DNA from: Desulfurococcus sp.
GTDB taxonomy: Archaea; Thermoproteota; Thermoprotei_A; Sulfolobales; Desulfurococcaceae
DNA length: 64,000 bases
Direction: 5' to 3'
NCBI GenBank assembly: GCA_026626905.1
Contig: JAPNUX010000005.1
Coordinates: 1-64,000, forward strand
A program made the translations under genes and the position numbers. Positions 36,306 through 46,243 of this stretch are shown here, piece after piece. Under the pieces are notes generated by a model. It was not told where the DNA came from and did not search any database. It worked only from the letters and a program-made list of their open reading frames with translations. Within the stretch, counting starts at the first letter, position 1; every line of letters starts with the position of its first letter.

Positions 36306-37522
36306 GTTTCAGCACCCTTACTCCCACCTGACTTTTCTCTAAGCAGGCTTGGAGTCATGTAGACTTGAACTACACCAGTACCTAGTGGAATAGTTTGCCC
36401 TATTATAATGTTTTCGGCTACACCCTGCAGTCTATCCTCCTCCCCGGAGGCTGCAGCCTCTATTAGCTTTTGAACAGTCATCTCGAATGTAGCTTTAGCG
36501 AGAACACTAGGCTTCTCGCCTGCAATCCCCATTCTACCAATCTGCTTGACGTGCCCTGTCCACGTCATCATGTCGGCTAGAAGCATTACATGCCTTATAT
36601 CCACGTCGAGACCCTGGTTGTCAAGGGTATCCTTGATTTCTCTTATAATCGCTTGGCGTGCTGCTTCTATTCCAAGCACCTTCTCGATCTCGTGTATGTC
36701 ATTAGTGTATATTCTCCTCCAGTCCACTCCTTTCACCTTCATGAGGTCTGCGAGATTGCTTCCCTCTGCTACTATAACGTATTCATCGCCTCTTCTCTGA
36801 ATTATTACTTTTCTTATACCTTTCACACCCTTCAACTGCGTGCTGAGAAGCTGGCTTCTCAGCTTCTCCAGCTTACTGTAGTCTAAGTACTCCTCTCTGA
36901 GAGCAATCTCTATCTCGAAGGGCTCGTCTCCTTCGCGCACCTCGCCTACGTTGAGTGCGCTGAGCTTCTCGATGACATCGCTTGTAGTTAACCCTTTATC
37001 TCTCAGCATCTCGGGGTCTAATCGGATGATAGCTACTCCCTCGTATAGGTCTATGTCAAGCTCGCTGGTGACGTTCTCAAGGAATGTTGCCTCTATGATC
37101 CTCGCTATCTCTCTAGCCTTCTCCTCGCTTCTCTTGTACTCTTCAGTCAAGTATATCTCGGTTATAGGGGTCTCCGGCTTCTTCCTAGCGTCAACTATCT
37201 CTATTAGCCTGGGAAGCCCTAGTGTCACATTGAACTCGCGTACTCCAGCATAGTGGAAGACACGCAGTGTCATCTGGGTTGAAGGTTCACCCAGACTCTG
37301 GGCTGCTATAGTACCTACTGCCTCCCCCGGCTCTATCATGGATGCAGTATACCTCTCAATAATATGCTCTATAATCTTCTCAACACTCTCTCTCGTGATA
37401 GCTATCTTCTCGGATAACCTGAGTAGTTTCTCGAGAGTCTCCTCGTATACCTGCGAGCTGACGCGCCCCTTCAGCTTCTCTTCGAGTAGTGCTTTTATCT
37501 CCTCGCGGGTTAACCCTGACAT
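36302..37522 (-). CDS. rpoA2: DNA-directed RNA polymerase subunit A'' (Rpo1C)
   Basis: 406 residues, the C-terminal part of the Rpb1/beta' equivalent. EPGEAVGTIAAQSLGEPSTQ followed by MTLRVFHYAG is the bridge-helix/trigger-loop region. The jaw and C-terminal cleft parts follow. It starts 1 bp after the A' stop. Archaea split the largest subunit as seen here. No intein is seen. Confidence 0.98.
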   Translation of the reverse strand: MSGLTREEIKALLEEKLKGRVSSQVYEETLEKLLRLSEKIAITRESVEKIIEHIIERYTASMIEPGEAVGTIAAQSLGEPSTQMTLRVFHYAGVREFNVTLGLPRLIEIVDARKKPETPITEIYLTEEYKRSEEKAREIARIIEATFLENVTSELDIDLYEGVAIIRLDPEMLRDKGLTTSDVIEKLSALNVGEVREGDEPFEIEIALREEYLDYSKLEKLRSQLLSTQLKGVKGIRKVIIQRRGDEYVIVAEGSNLADLMKVKGVDWRRIYTNDIHEIEKVLGIEAARQAIIREIKDTLDNQGLDVDIRHVMLLADMMTWTGHVKQIGRMGIAGEKPSVLAKATFEMTVQKLIEAAASGEEDRLQGVAENIIIGQTIPLGTGVVQVYMTPSLLREKSGGSKGAET

Positions 37523-37523
37523 T

Positions 37524-40187
37524 CTAGTACACCCCTAGTATCTTCTCTAGAACTCTATCAACGTTAACTGACTTGCTGTGATCGCTTTTCATCGGGTCAA
37601 CCCCGTCTTCACCGTAGAGTAACTGTACTACCTCCCCGGTCGGCATGCGGACGCTTCCATCATACTCGACTCTTAAGTCCTGGAGAGCATTTATCAGTCT
37701 TCTCTGCATGTAGCCGGACTGGCTTGTTCTAACCGCTGTATCTATTAAGCCTTCTCTCCCAGCTGCTGCATGGAAGAACATTTCAATGGGGCTCAACCCT
37801 TTAACAAAGCCGCTTTCAATGAAGCCTCTAGCCTCAGGCCCTAGATCCTCTGGCCTAAAGTGGGATAATGCTCTCTTCAAGTACCCTCTAGATAAACGCT
37901 TACCCCGCACTGTCTGCTGTCCTAGGAGACCTGACATCTGAGTTAAGTTGACGAGGTTGCCTCTCGCTCCTGTTCTAGCCATTACTACAACCGGGTTAAC
38001 CATGGTGAAGTAGTGTGTTATCAGCTCAGCAACTCCTTCCAGCAACTTCTTTGAAAGTGTATCGATGATTTCATCTTCAAGCGTCTCCTCGAGGGTCTTA
38101 CCCGGCCTAGCCTGCAGCTCGCCTCTTCTATACTTGGCTATCAGCTTGTCTACATCCTTCTTCTTCTCGCGTATTATCTCCTCTAGCTTCTTCTTTGCAT
38201 CCTCTGGTAGAGTGAGATGAGCTACACTCATTGTAAGCCCGTGTTTCTCCGCCATTCTCACGAACATCTTGTAGACTCTATCCATGAACATTCTCCCGTA
38301 GTCTTCTCCATACTCCTTTATAAGCCAGTGGATAAGGCTCTCCGGCTCCTCTCTCCCAATACTTGATTTATCGAGGACCCCTTCTAGTAGAACCCCGTTC
38401 CTAACTATCACTAGACTGTCGTGAGGGCAGTCTTCATCAAGACACCTAAATGCTGCCGCGCTTCCAATCTTAGAGACCCTCTTATAGTTGAAGTCTCTGG
38501 GAAGAAATAATGATATCAGCTGCTTACCCGTCCAGAGCTCGCGTGGCTTGAGGATAGCTGGCTCCGGCAGCTCGCCCTCGTAGCCGGCTACTGCAAGGAG
38601 GTCTATGACGTCATCTCTGCTTAGAATAGTTGTCTTACTTGTAAGCACGTAGGCTCCGCTAATGTAGTCCTGGAGTCCGCCTATTATGGGTCCACCGTAG
38701 CGCGGCGTGAGAATGTGCTTCTCCACAAGCATTAGCAGTCTCGCCTCAGCCCTAGCCTCCTCGCTCTGAGGCACGTGGAGGTTCATTTCATCTCCATCGA
38801 AGTCAGCGTTGTAGGGCGGGCAGACCAGCGGGTTCAACCTGAGGGTCTTGTAGGGTAGGACTCTCACTACGTGAGCCATAACGGATATCCTGTGGAGTGA
38901 AGGCTGCCTGTTGAATAGCACTATATCTCCATCCATCAAGTGTCTTTCAACAATGAAGCCGGGCTCTAGTGACTCGGCTGCAGCCTTCCTATCAACAAAC
39001 TTCAAGCTTATCTTCCTGCCATCAGGTCTCACAATGTAGTTGGCTCCAGGCCACTTGCTTGGACCGTTAAGTATCAGCCTGCGCATTTCCTCAATGTTCC
39101 ATGGCGTGACTCTCTCAGGCACGGTGAGTATCTTAGCTATCTCCTCGGGGACACCGACTTCATCTATACTGAGGCTTGGGTCAGGGCTTATCACAGTTCT
39201 AGCTGAGAAGTCAACTCTCTTACCTCTAAGATTATTCCTAAACCTGCCTTCCTTACCCTTTAACCTCTGAGCAATACCCTTTAATACTTTACCGCTGCGG
39301 TGCTTGGAGACAGGGATCCCGGGTGCCTCGTTATCGAAGTATGTGGTTACATGGTACTGGAGGAGCTCCCAGTCCTCCTCTATTATAGCGCTTGGAGCAC
39401 CACTCTCAACGTGCTCTCTAAGCCTATTATTAATTCTCACGATGTCTACCAGCTTGTGCGTTAAATCATCCTCGCTTCTTATACCGGTTTCAAGGAGCAC
39501 TGATGGCCTCACGCTTCTCGGGGGTACTGGTAGAACTGTGAGAACCATCCATTCAGGTCTCGCTTCAGCCGGGTCACCGCCGAGTAATCTTACATCCTCG
39601 TCGGGTATTTTCTCCAGTCTACCCCGGATCTCACTGGGTGTTAGCTTCTCAAGCCCTCTCTCGGTTTCCTCGTAGAATGAGTGGGGCTTCTCAAACTTTA
39701 TTTTATATTGCTTGACGCCGCAGTGAGGGCACGTCTCTACAGCACTCGCCTTCCTCCTCACGTACTCATGGAATCTTCTAATCAGGTATGGTGCTCCAAG
39801 CTCCTCGAGATCCCTTAGCAGGCGGAGATACTCGCTTCTCTCCTCCTCAGGTATCTTCAGCCGCCCGCAGTTTCTACATGTAGCCTTCAAGTACATTAGT
39901 ATGTGCTTCGAGAACCCTGCATGAATAACGGGTTTAGCGAGCTCTATGTGACCGAAGTGACCTGGACATGAATCCCTTGTGTTACCGCATATAGGGCATA
40001 CTTCACCTGGCTCTATAGCGCCGAGTCTTTTATCCATCACGCCTCCATCTATTGGTGAGCCGTCGTTATCGTATACTTCAGACGAGATTATCTGGGTTAC
40101 ACTCATTCTCCGTATCTCGTCGGGGGATAGTACTCCAAACTTCACTCTAGATATCCTGTTAGTTACAACTCTACTCACGTCTACCAC
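37524..40187 (-). CDS. rpoA1: DNA-directed RNA polymerase subunit A' (Rpo1N)
   Basis: 887 residues. Zinc sites [17 protein letters not shown] (near 61), CRNCG and CPHCG; the catalytic loop [16 protein letters not shown] holds the three Asp that bind the active-site Mg2+. It overlaps the rpoB end by 17 bp. It is normal archaeal length and starts with the clamp sequence [18 protein letters not shown]. Confidence 0.98.
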   Translation of the reverse strand: MVDVSRVVTNRISRVKFGVLSPDEIRRMSVTQIISSEVYDNDGSPIDGGVMDKRLGAIEPGEVCPICGNTRDSCPGHFGHIELAKPVIHAGFSKHILMYLKATCRNCGRLKIPEEERSEYLRLLRDLEELGAPYLIRRFHEYVRRKASAVETCPHCGVKQYKIKFEKPHSFYEETERGLEKLTPSEIRGRLEKIPDEDVRLLGGDPAEARPEWMVLTVLPVPPRSVRPSVLLETGIRSEDDLTHKLVDIVRINNRLREHVESGAPSAIIEEDWELLQYHVTTYFDNEAPGIPVSKHRSGKVLKGIAQRLKGKEGRFRNNLRGKRVDFSARTVISPDPSLSIDEVGVPEEIAKILTVPERVTPWNIEEMRRLILNGPSKWPGANYIVRPDGRKISLKFVDRKAAAESLEPGFIVERHLMDGDIVLFNRQPSLHRISVMAHVVRVLPYKTLRLNPLVCPPYNADFDGDEMNLHVPQSEEARAEARLLMLVEKHILTPRYGGPIIGGLQDYISGAYVLTSKTTILSRDDVIDLLAVAGYEGELPEPAILKPRELWTGKQLISLFLPRDFNYKRVSKIGSAAAFRCLDEDCPHDSLVIVRNGVLLEGVLDKSSIGREEPESLIHWLIKEYGEDYGRMFMDRVYKMFVRMAEKHGLTMSVAHLTLPEDAKKKLEEIIREKKKDVDKLIAKYRRGELQARPGKTLEETLEDEIIDTLSKKLLEGVAELITHYFTMVNPVVVMARTGARGNLVNLTQMSGLLGQQTVRGKRLSRGYLKRALSHFRPEDLGPEARGFIESGFVKGLSPIEMFFHAAAGREGLIDTAVRTSQSGYMQRRLINALQDLRVEYDGSVRMPTGEVVQLLYGEDGVDPMKSDHSKSVNVDRVLEKILGVY

Positions 40188-43100
40188 CCCCTACGATCTC
40201 CTCGATGAGTAGCCTGGGCCTTATACCCAGGCTCATTAATTCTTGGAGGAGTAGCTTGAAGGCGTAGGATACCTCAATAGGCTTCATAACACCCTTCTCC
40301 TTATGAATAGGGCATACATACCTCCCTTTATTCCTATCGTACCAGCCTATCGAGCCGCAGAGCTCGCAGACGTATATTGTTGTAGTATCGCTTCTATCAG
40401 TCATAGACTCCTTTAAGAGCATTGCCGCCCCATGCCCGACCAGGCAGTCAACCTCCATCTCCCCCCATCTCAAGCCGCCGGCTCTCGCACGGCCCTCTGT
40501 TGGCTGCCGGGTTAGTATCTGGACTGGACCTCTAGCTCTCGCATGCATCTTATCGCTAACCATATGGTGTAGCTTCTGATAGTATACTACCCCTATGAAG
40601 ACTGGGTTATCGAGGATCTCGCCCGTCCTCCCATCATACATTGTCTCCTCGCCTGTATGAGGATACCCGTACCTCCTTATAGTTAGCTGGAGGTCTTCTA
40701 GAGGCGTCTTATGGAAGGGTGTTGCATCAACAAGCCTTCCCTCAAGGGCGGCAGCTTTACCTGCAATACTCTCTATCAGCTGCCCGACAGTCATTCTACT
40801 GGGGAATGCATGCGGGTTTATTATAAGGTCTGGTACCACGCCTTCTTCCGTGAACGGCATATCGTACTGGGGTAGTAGTAACCCTACTACACCTTTCTGC
40901 CCGTGCCTTGAAGCGAATTTATCGCCTAGCTCAGGAATCCTGAGGTCTCTTACTCTTACTTTTATAAGCCTGTTACCCTCCCAATCCATGGTCACCATGA
41001 CTGAATCCACTACACCCTTCTCCTCATGCCTCATTACAACGCTAGTATCCTGCCTAGTTAACCCGCCGCCAACCTCGTACTCCTGTACTGTGAGGAATCT
41101 CGGCGGGCTCACCTTACCTATCAGCACGTCGCCTCCTGCTACAGGGGTTTCAGGTGCTACTATTCCATCCTCCTCCAGCTTCTCATAAGCCTTCTGCCCT
41201 CTATAGCCTCTCACACTCGTCGGCGGTATTGTTATCTCGTCTTGTACTCCACCCGGATACTTGTACTCTACAGTAGAGTACAGCCTGAAGAAAGTGGATC
41301 TAGCTAGCCCTCTATCCACGCTGCTCTTATTGAGTACTAGTGCATCCTCCATGTTGTAGCCCGTGTAAGCTAGGATTGCTACAATCATGTTCTGTCCTGC
41401 AGGCCTCTCATTATACCCTATGGTATTCATCACGCGTGTCTGAACAAGAGGTTTCTGCGGGTAATGGAGAAGATGGCCTCGAGTATCCATTCTCCTCTGG
41501 AAGTTCGCTGCGTAGAGACCCAGGCTCTGCTTAGCCATTGCAGACTCATACATGTTCCTCGGGCTCTGGTTATGCTCCGGGTAAGGTATGATGGATGCAG
41601 TAATCCCGAGTATCGCTGGAACCCATATCTCTAGATGCGTGTGATCCTTATTCAAGTCACCAGGCTTCAATGCTATGTAAGCATTCTCTTCTTCATCCGG
41701 GTCAAGGTATTCTACTATACCCTGGTTAACTAAATCGCTGAACTTCAGCTTACCCTCCCTGAGAAGCTGTATATGTTCTCTCTTAAGCTTAGGCTCACCG
41801 TTCTCGACAACTATTAGAGGCCTACGTATCCTGCCTGCATCAGTGTTCACTACTACTTCGTTAACATGCTCCGTGCTGATGTAGGCAACGTTGACTTCAG
41901 AACTTAACTCACCTTTCCTCCTGAGCTCCCTGAGTGATCTAACCAGTTTCTTTCCATCCCTGCAGTAGCCTATTAATCTTCCATTCAAGAACACCTTACT
42001 CCAGCCGGAGAGCTTCTCGCTGATCTCACTAGCCGATGCTACATTCTCGCGTATAGCGTCTATTATACCATTATATGTTTTTCCACCGATACTCGTGGTT
42101 ACAACAGGCTTTACACCCATCCTGTAGAGTAGCGCCTCTACCTCTCTATCCTCGATGCCGACGCTTACATTAGCCATCAACGCGAGGTTTTTAACTAACC
42201 CTATGTTAGCTCCCTCGGGTGTTTCAAACGGGCACATTCTACCCCACTGGGTTCCATGGAGCTCTCTAGCTTCAAAGTGAGGCTGGCCTCTAGCTAGAGG
42301 GGATACAACTCTTCTAAGATGGCTTAGAGTGCTAAGCATGTTAGTTCTATCTAAGAGCTGGCTTATACCTGTCCTCCCGCCCGGCCAGTTTCCTGTAGCC
42401 ATAGCGTGGAGTACTCTATTCGTCACCACGCTTGACTTGAAAACCATCTTAAGGTCTATTTTACCTGTTTTAGCGAGCTGCTTCTCGAGGCCCTCCCTCA
42501 ACTCCCTCATGAAGCTCATTAGTGATACCCTTAAGAGTAGAGCAAGCATGTCGCCTGCCAGCTTAAGCCTCTTATTCCTGTAGTGGTCTTTATCATCAGG
42601 CTCCCTGTAGCCCAAGTATACCTCAATAATCCTTGAGATCATCTGGCCTATGAATACCGCCTTCTTAAGCCTAACCTCTGGTGAAGGCTCTGTGCCTATA
42701 TGGGGTAGTAGTCTTTCATCAAGTATCCTTAGTATCCTCTGGATTCTCTCCTCCCTAGGCCTTCCAACAATGAATCTAGATGCTATGAAGTCTAATGCCT
42801 CCTCGACAACCCTCCTCTTGTATTCTTCTCTCAGCTTTGCAACCTCTTCTTCGCTGGCTCCTTCAGGTATCTCGAGCTTAGGCAGTATCTCCTGGATCTG
42901 CATTATAGAGGGGAGAAGATAGTTGTGTATCTCAGGGTTGAGGCTTGTAGCGTATAGTATCTCAGCTTCACTTGTAAGACCTAGAGCAAGCATTAAGGCT
43001 AAAGCCGGGAACTTATGCCCCTGGAAGCTAGCGTAGAATATTCCATCCTTTCTTCTCTCGATCACTAGCTGGCTTCTCCTCCCTCTAGCCATGCTTGTAA

Positions 43101-43674
43101 CCTTAGCTACATGTGTTGCAGCACTCTCCTCGGGCATCACGTCTACAATAATGTTGTTGCTGGCTAAGTCCTCCTGGGCTACAATAACCTTCTCGCTACC
43201 ATTTATAATGAAGTATCCGCCAGGATCCCTTGGATCCTCCCCGATTTCAATTAACTGCTGGGGAGTTAGCTTACTCAACGGGTCTATACTAGACTTCAAC
43301 ATAACGGGGAGATCCATGAGTTTAAGCTCCTGTGTCTTCACGTAGCCACTTTCATCCTCTACGCGGACTGTAACATATATTGGAGCAGCATAGGTGAGAT
43401 TCCTTAAACGGCACTCCAGTGGAGTCTTGTACTCTTCAATCCCCTCAATACTCATCCATCTAGGTTCACCGATACGGTACTTCTCGATGGTTAAACTGAT
43501 CTTCCCGCCTACCTTAACCTCCTTGAATTCCTCGATGATTGATGGCAGGTACTCTCTCACGAACCTCTCATAGCTATCCAAGTGCTGTCTAACTAACCCC
43601 ATCTCCTCGAAGTACTTCTCCATGACAACCCATAGATCCTCTGAGTCTAGAACCACCTGGCTCTCCCGCTTCAA
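40171..43674 (-). CDS. rpoB: DNA-directed RNA polymerase subunit B (Rpo2), undivided
   Basis: 1167 residues in one chain, as in crenarchaea; methanogens and halophiles usually have B' and B''. Motifs: [44 protein letters not shown] and the C-terminal zinc ribbon [20 protein letters not shown]. It is the second-largest subunit and lines the opposite side of the active cleft. It starts 3 bp after the rpoH stop. Confidence 0.98.
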   Translation of the reverse strand: MKRESQVVLDSEDLWVVMEKYFEEMGLVRQHLDSYERFVREYLPSIIEEFKEVKVGGKISLTIEKYRIGEPRWMSIEGIEEYKTPLECRLRNLTYAAPIYVTVRVEDESGYVKTQELKLMDLPVMLKSSIDPLSKLTPQQLIEIGEDPRDPGGYFIINGSEKVIVAQEDLASNNIIVDVMPEESAATHVAKVTSMARGRRSQLVIERRKDGIFYASFQGHKFPALALMLALGLTSEAEILYATSLNPEIHNYLLPSIMQIQEILPKLEIPEGASEEEVAKLREEYKRRVVEEALDFIASRFIVGRPREERIQRILRILDERLLPHIGTEPSPEVRLKKAVFIGQMISRIIEVYLGYREPDDKDHYRNKRLKLAGDMLALLLRVSLMSFMRELREGLEKQLAKTGKIDLKMVFKSSVVTNRVLHAMATGNWPGGRTGISQLLDRTNMLSTLSHLRRVVSPLARGQPHFEARELHGTQWGRMCPFETPEGANIGLVKNLALMANVSVGIEDREVEALLYRMGVKPVVTTSIGGKTYNGIIDAIRENVASASEISEKLSGWSKVFLNGRLIGYCRDGKKLVRSLRELRRKGELSSEVNVAYISTEHVNEVVVNTDAGRIRRPLIVVENGEPKLKREHIQLLREGKLKFSDLVNQGIVEYLDPDEEENAYIALKPGDLNKDHTHLEIWVPAILGITASIIPYPEHNQSPRNMYESAMAKQSLGLYAANFQRRMDTRGHLLHYPQKPLVQTRVMNTIGYNERPAGQNMIVAILAYTGYNMEDALVLNKSSVDRGLARSTFFRLYSTVEYKYPGGVQDEITIPPTSVRGYRGQKAYEKLEEDGIVAPETPVAGGDVLIGKVSPPRFLTVQEYEVGGGLTRQDTSVVMRHEEKGVVDSVMVTMDWEGNRLIKVRVRDLRIPELGDKFASRHGQKGVVGLLLPQYDMPFTEEGVVPDLIINPHAFPSRMTVGQLIESIAGKAAALEGRLVDATPFHKTPLEDLQLTIRRYGYPHTGEETMYDGRTGEILDNPVFIGVVYYQKLHHMVSDKMHARARGPVQILTRQPTEGRARAGGLRWGEMEVDCLVGHGAAMLLKESMTDRSDTTTIYVCELCGSIGWYDRNKGRYVCPIHKEKGVMKPIEVSYAFKLLLQELMSLGIRPRLLIEEIVGGGRRE

Positions 43675-43677
43675 TAC

Positions 43678-43941
43678 TCAGCCACCCTGCTCGGATGTAT
43701 CTACTACTACATACCTGTAAGCAACAAAGACTCCTGCAGTCGGACTCTTCCTTATAATCCTTATTATATCTCCTGGTTTAGCTCCAACAGCTCTAGCTGC
43801 AGGGTCATTCACAGATATCCAGGGTAGCTGCCAGGGCTCCACCCCCAGCTTCTTTAAAATCCTGTAGGCTTCCTCGGGTGGTAGAACCTCGTGTTTAGGT
43901 ACTAGTTCATGCTCTAGTATGTCTACTTCACTTTCACTCAT
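43678..43941 (-). CDS. rpoH: DNA-directed RNA polymerase subunit H (Rpo5, Rpb5 homologue)
   Basis: 87 residues from the inner ATG; AGGTG lies 9 nt upstream, which favours it over an in-frame start at 43974. [20 protein letters not shown] and [20 protein letters not shown] are the Rpb5 C-terminal domain, the only part archaea have. It forms part of the lower jaw. It is the first gene of the H-B-A'-A''-L30e-NusA-S12-S7 operon. Confidence 0.97.
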   Translation of the reverse strand: MSESEVDILEHELVPKHEVLPPEEAYRILKKLGVEPWQLPWISVNDPAARAVGAKPGDIIRIIRKSPTAGVFVAYRYVVVDTSEQGG

Positions 43942-43998
43942 GAAAACAGCACCTAGTAGCCATGGTTTATTCATAAGTGAAACTCATTGGTCGACACG

Positions 43999-44010
43999 AT
44001 TTTAAATAAT
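43999..44010 (-). promoter_or_regulatory. TATA box of the RNA polymerase operon
   Basis: ATTATTTAAAA on the minus strand, about 60 bp before the rpoH ATG. It is the only good TATA-like element between tRNA-Ala and rpoH. Confidence 0.5.
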
Positions 44011-44071
44011 AATGTAGCTGGGATTCCACTCTAAGCATGTACTACCGGCAGCCTGATAGGAGAAGGGGGAG

Positions 44072-44145
44072 TGGACCGGCCGGGACTTGAACCCGGGTCC
44101 TCTCGGATGCCAACCGAGCGCTCTTCCAGGCTGAGCTACCGGCCC
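44072..44145 (-). tRNA. tRNA-Ala (anticodon GGC)
   Basis: 74 nt. The acceptor GGGCCGG pairs with CCGGTCC and so has the G3-U70 wobble pair that marks Ala tRNAs; the discriminator is A. The anticodon stem-loop CTCGG-TTGGCAT-CCGAG gives GGC. T arm CCGGG-TTCAAGT-CCCGG. There is no intron and no encoded CCA. Confidence 0.97.
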
Positions 44146-44166
44146 ACCACTATTCAAGTGGATATC

Positions 44167-44195
44167 TCTACAGGTTTTAAAGATTTTCTACAGGT
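44167..44195 (-). promoter_or_regulatory. tRNA-Ala TATA box between two copies of TCTACAGGT
   Basis: The TATA element CTTTAAAA (minus strand, 44175-44182) lies about 30 bp before tRNA-Ala. It is bracketed on the plus strand by TCTACAGGT at 44167-44175 and 44187-44195, exactly 20 bp apart. The same gap carries the orc1/cdc6 promoter. The repeats have no known meaning. Confidence 0.4.
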
Positions 44196-44321
44196 GTATT
44201 CAGGTAGGATGGCTGGGGGCTGTTGAGGATTCAGATGGTTCTGAAGTATTTAAGCTTCAAGGGTGATTCATCCAGAAGGTAGCCGAGGCTTCTCTGCTTC
44301 ACGGGTTTAAAGCGTCTTGGG

Positions 44322-45518
44322 GTGCCGAGTTTGGAGGATATAATTGACAGGCTTATCAAGGAGCGAGGGTTATCCTCGAAAATATTTAAGAGCAGGGAGG
44401 TGCTCCACCCCGACTACATACCTGATACCCTACCACATAGAGAGAGCGAGATTAGAAGGCTTGCCGAGCACCTCCTAGTCTCTCTGCGAGGAGCTAGACC
44501 GAGCAACGTGCTCATATACGGGTTAACTGGTACTGGTAAAACCGTTGTAGCCAAGTACGTGGTCAGCCGGATGAAGGAGAAGGCCAGCTCACTGGACACG
44601 AGGCTGGATTACGCTTACGTGAACACCAGGAAGCTTGATACAACCTACAGGGTTATGGCGAGTATAGCTCAGAGCCTAGGTTTAAGAGTACCCCACACAG
44701 GTCTTGCTACAAGCGAAGTCTACAGAAGGTATATTAATGCTCTTGAAAGCTGGGGCGGCCTACACATCATAGTTCTGGATGAAGTCGACTACTACGTTAA
44801 GCGTGAAGGAGACGATTTAATCTACAAGTTGGTGAGAGCTAACGAGGAGTTGAAGAGAGCGAAGATAATCCTTGTAGGTATAACTAACGACATAAACTTC
44901 GTTGAAAACCTTGACCCGAGAGTTAGATCAAGCATGGGTGAAGTCGAGATGGTTTTCCCACCCTACAACGCCGAGCAGTTATTCACTATACTGAAGCAGA
45001 GGGCTGAACTAGCCTTCAATCCAGGTGTAATGGATGACGGCGTTATCTCCTACTGTGCAGCCCTAGCGGCGAGAGAGCATGGCGATGCAAGAAGAGCACT
45101 AGACCTCCTTAGAGTCTCAGGCGAGATAGCTGAGAGAGAAGGCGCTGAGAGAGTAACAATCGAGCATGTTAAAAAAGCTACACTAGAGATCGAGGAAGGC
45201 AGAATATACCAGAGTGTTGTAACACTACCATTCCACCAGAAGATCGTGTTGAAGAAGATCCTCGAGCTCGTTGAAGCCAACCGCATCGTGACGTCAAGTG
45301 AAGTCTACTCAGAGTACGTTAAAGCAATGAAGAACCTCAAGTATGAGCCGCTGTCACCACGCAGGATAAGCGAGATAATAGCTCAGCTAGACATGATGGG
45401 GCTTGTTTTAACAGAAACTATCAGCCGGGGGAGACATGGAGTCGTGAAAGTCATCAGGATTAAAGATGACGTCAGAAAGATAATCAAGGAGACACTTAAA
45501 GACTTAGAGGTAGCCTGA
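44322..45518 (+). CDS. cdc6: Orc1/Cdc6 replication initiator
   Basis: 398 residues from GTG. AAA+ ATPase: Walker A YGLTGTGKTVVAKYV (near 66), Walker B IVLDEVDYY, sensor 1 GITNDINF, and sensor 2 ARRALDLLR. The winged-helix DNA-binding domain is C-terminal (about 300-398). It binds origin recognition boxes and loads MCM. Origins often lie next to such genes, but I see no recognisable ORB element in the 176 bp upstream. It is followed 5 bp later by the DUF99 gene. Confidence 0.96.
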   Translation: MPSLEDIIDRLIKERGLSSKIFKSREVLHPDYIPDTLPHRESEIRRLAEHLLVSLRGARPSNVLIYGLTGTGKTVVAKYVVSRMKEKASSLDTRLDYAYVNTRKLDTTYRVMASIAQSLGLRVPHTGLATSEVYRRYINALESWGGLHIIVLDEVDYYVKREGDDLIYKLVRANEELKRAKIILVGITNDINFVENLDPRVRSSMGEVEMVFPPYNAEQLFTILKQRAELAFNPGVMDDGVISYCAALAAREHGDARRALDLLRVSGEIAEREGAERVTIEHVKKATLEIEEGRIYQSVVTLPFHQKIVLKKILELVEANRIVTSSEVYSEYVKAMKNLKYEPLSPRRISEIIAQLDMMGLVLTETISRGRHGVVKVIRIKDDVRKIIKETLKDLEVA

Positions 45519-45523
45519 AGGCA

Positions 45524-46120
45524 ATGATTCTCGAGGATAGCGCGCCAGGCGTCTACGAGGCATTCGACGACGGCTTCTTCCCGGCGGAATTCAAGAGTAG
45601 TAGGGGCGATACATATATAGCTGGCGTTGAGGCCACCAGCTCCTTTAGAGTAGTAAGAATAACACTCGCTAGAATCCCAGTGGATGGAGGACAAGCTTAT
45701 AAAGCTGTACTCAATGCGTCAAGACAACTCCAGGGTAGCGTGGTGTTCCTAGACGGAGTAACCTACGCTGGCTTTGATGTCGTAGACCCCTTCAGCCTTA
45801 ATGTGGAGACAGGTAAGCCTGTTATAGCTATTCAACTATACCCATTAAACCTTGAGAGAATTAGAAGAGCCCTAGTAAAGCACTTCAATGACTGGAGGGA
45901 GAGATTCAAGGTTATAGAATCATACACTAAAAGCCTCACCGTAGTGGATACTCCCTGGAGGCCCATAGAGATCGCCCCGGTAGGAGTAAGCTTGGAGGAA
46001 GCTATTAGGATCCTAAGGAGGACTAGCATCTACAGTCCTGAACCAGAGCCTCTGAGAATAGCTGGTAGAGTAGCCTCATCCCTGACAAGACTCATGCATC
46101 AAGGATTAATTAGATGCTAG
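45524..46120 (+). CDS. DUF99 (UPF0215) family protein, endonuclease V-like fold
   Basis: 198 residues. FDDGFFPAEF at the N-terminus and VFLDGVTYAGFDVVDPFSLN (near 73) are the DUF99 signatures, followed by ETGKPVIAIQ. The family is structurally related to endonuclease V and keeps the Asp pattern of that nuclease fold; its substrate is not established. It starts 5 bp after cdc6, so a link with DNA maintenance is reasonable but inferred. Confidence 0.85.
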   Translation: MILEDSAPGVYEAFDDGFFPAEFKSSRGDTYIAGVEATSSFRVVRITLARIPVDGGQAYKAVLNASRQLQGSVVFLDGVTYAGFDVVDPFSLNVETGKPVIAIQLYPLNLERIRRALVKHFNDWRERFKVIESYTKSLTVVDTPWRPIEIAPVGVSLEEAIRILRRTSIYSPEPEPLRIAGRVASSLTRLMHQGLIRC

Positions 46121-46137
46121 CTGCTTCAAGCCAAGAT

Positions 46138-46185
46138 TCCAGCCATGCTTGAAAAAGGGTTTAGTTGGATATTATAATGGCTGGA
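46138..46185 (+). promoter_or_regulatory. PEPCK promoter: TATA box within an inverted repeat
   Basis: TCCAGCCAT (46138-46146) and ATGGCTGGA (46177-46185) form a perfect 9-bp inverted repeat with 30 bp between the arms. ATATTATAAT (46169-46178) between and overlapping them is the probable TATA box. The arms could bind a regulator, or form a stem at the end of the DUF99 transcript. Confidence 0.4.
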
Positions 46186-46243
46186 TCTATCATAGGAGTT
46201 TAATGGATTTAACCACAGAGTACAACAGGAGGGTTGACTCGAG

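Noticed and set aside
44146-44321. Replication origin next to orc1/cdc6
   Set aside because: I looked for ORB-type elements (TTCCAG...GAAAC with a G-run) and for an A/T-rich unwinding region and found neither in the gap.
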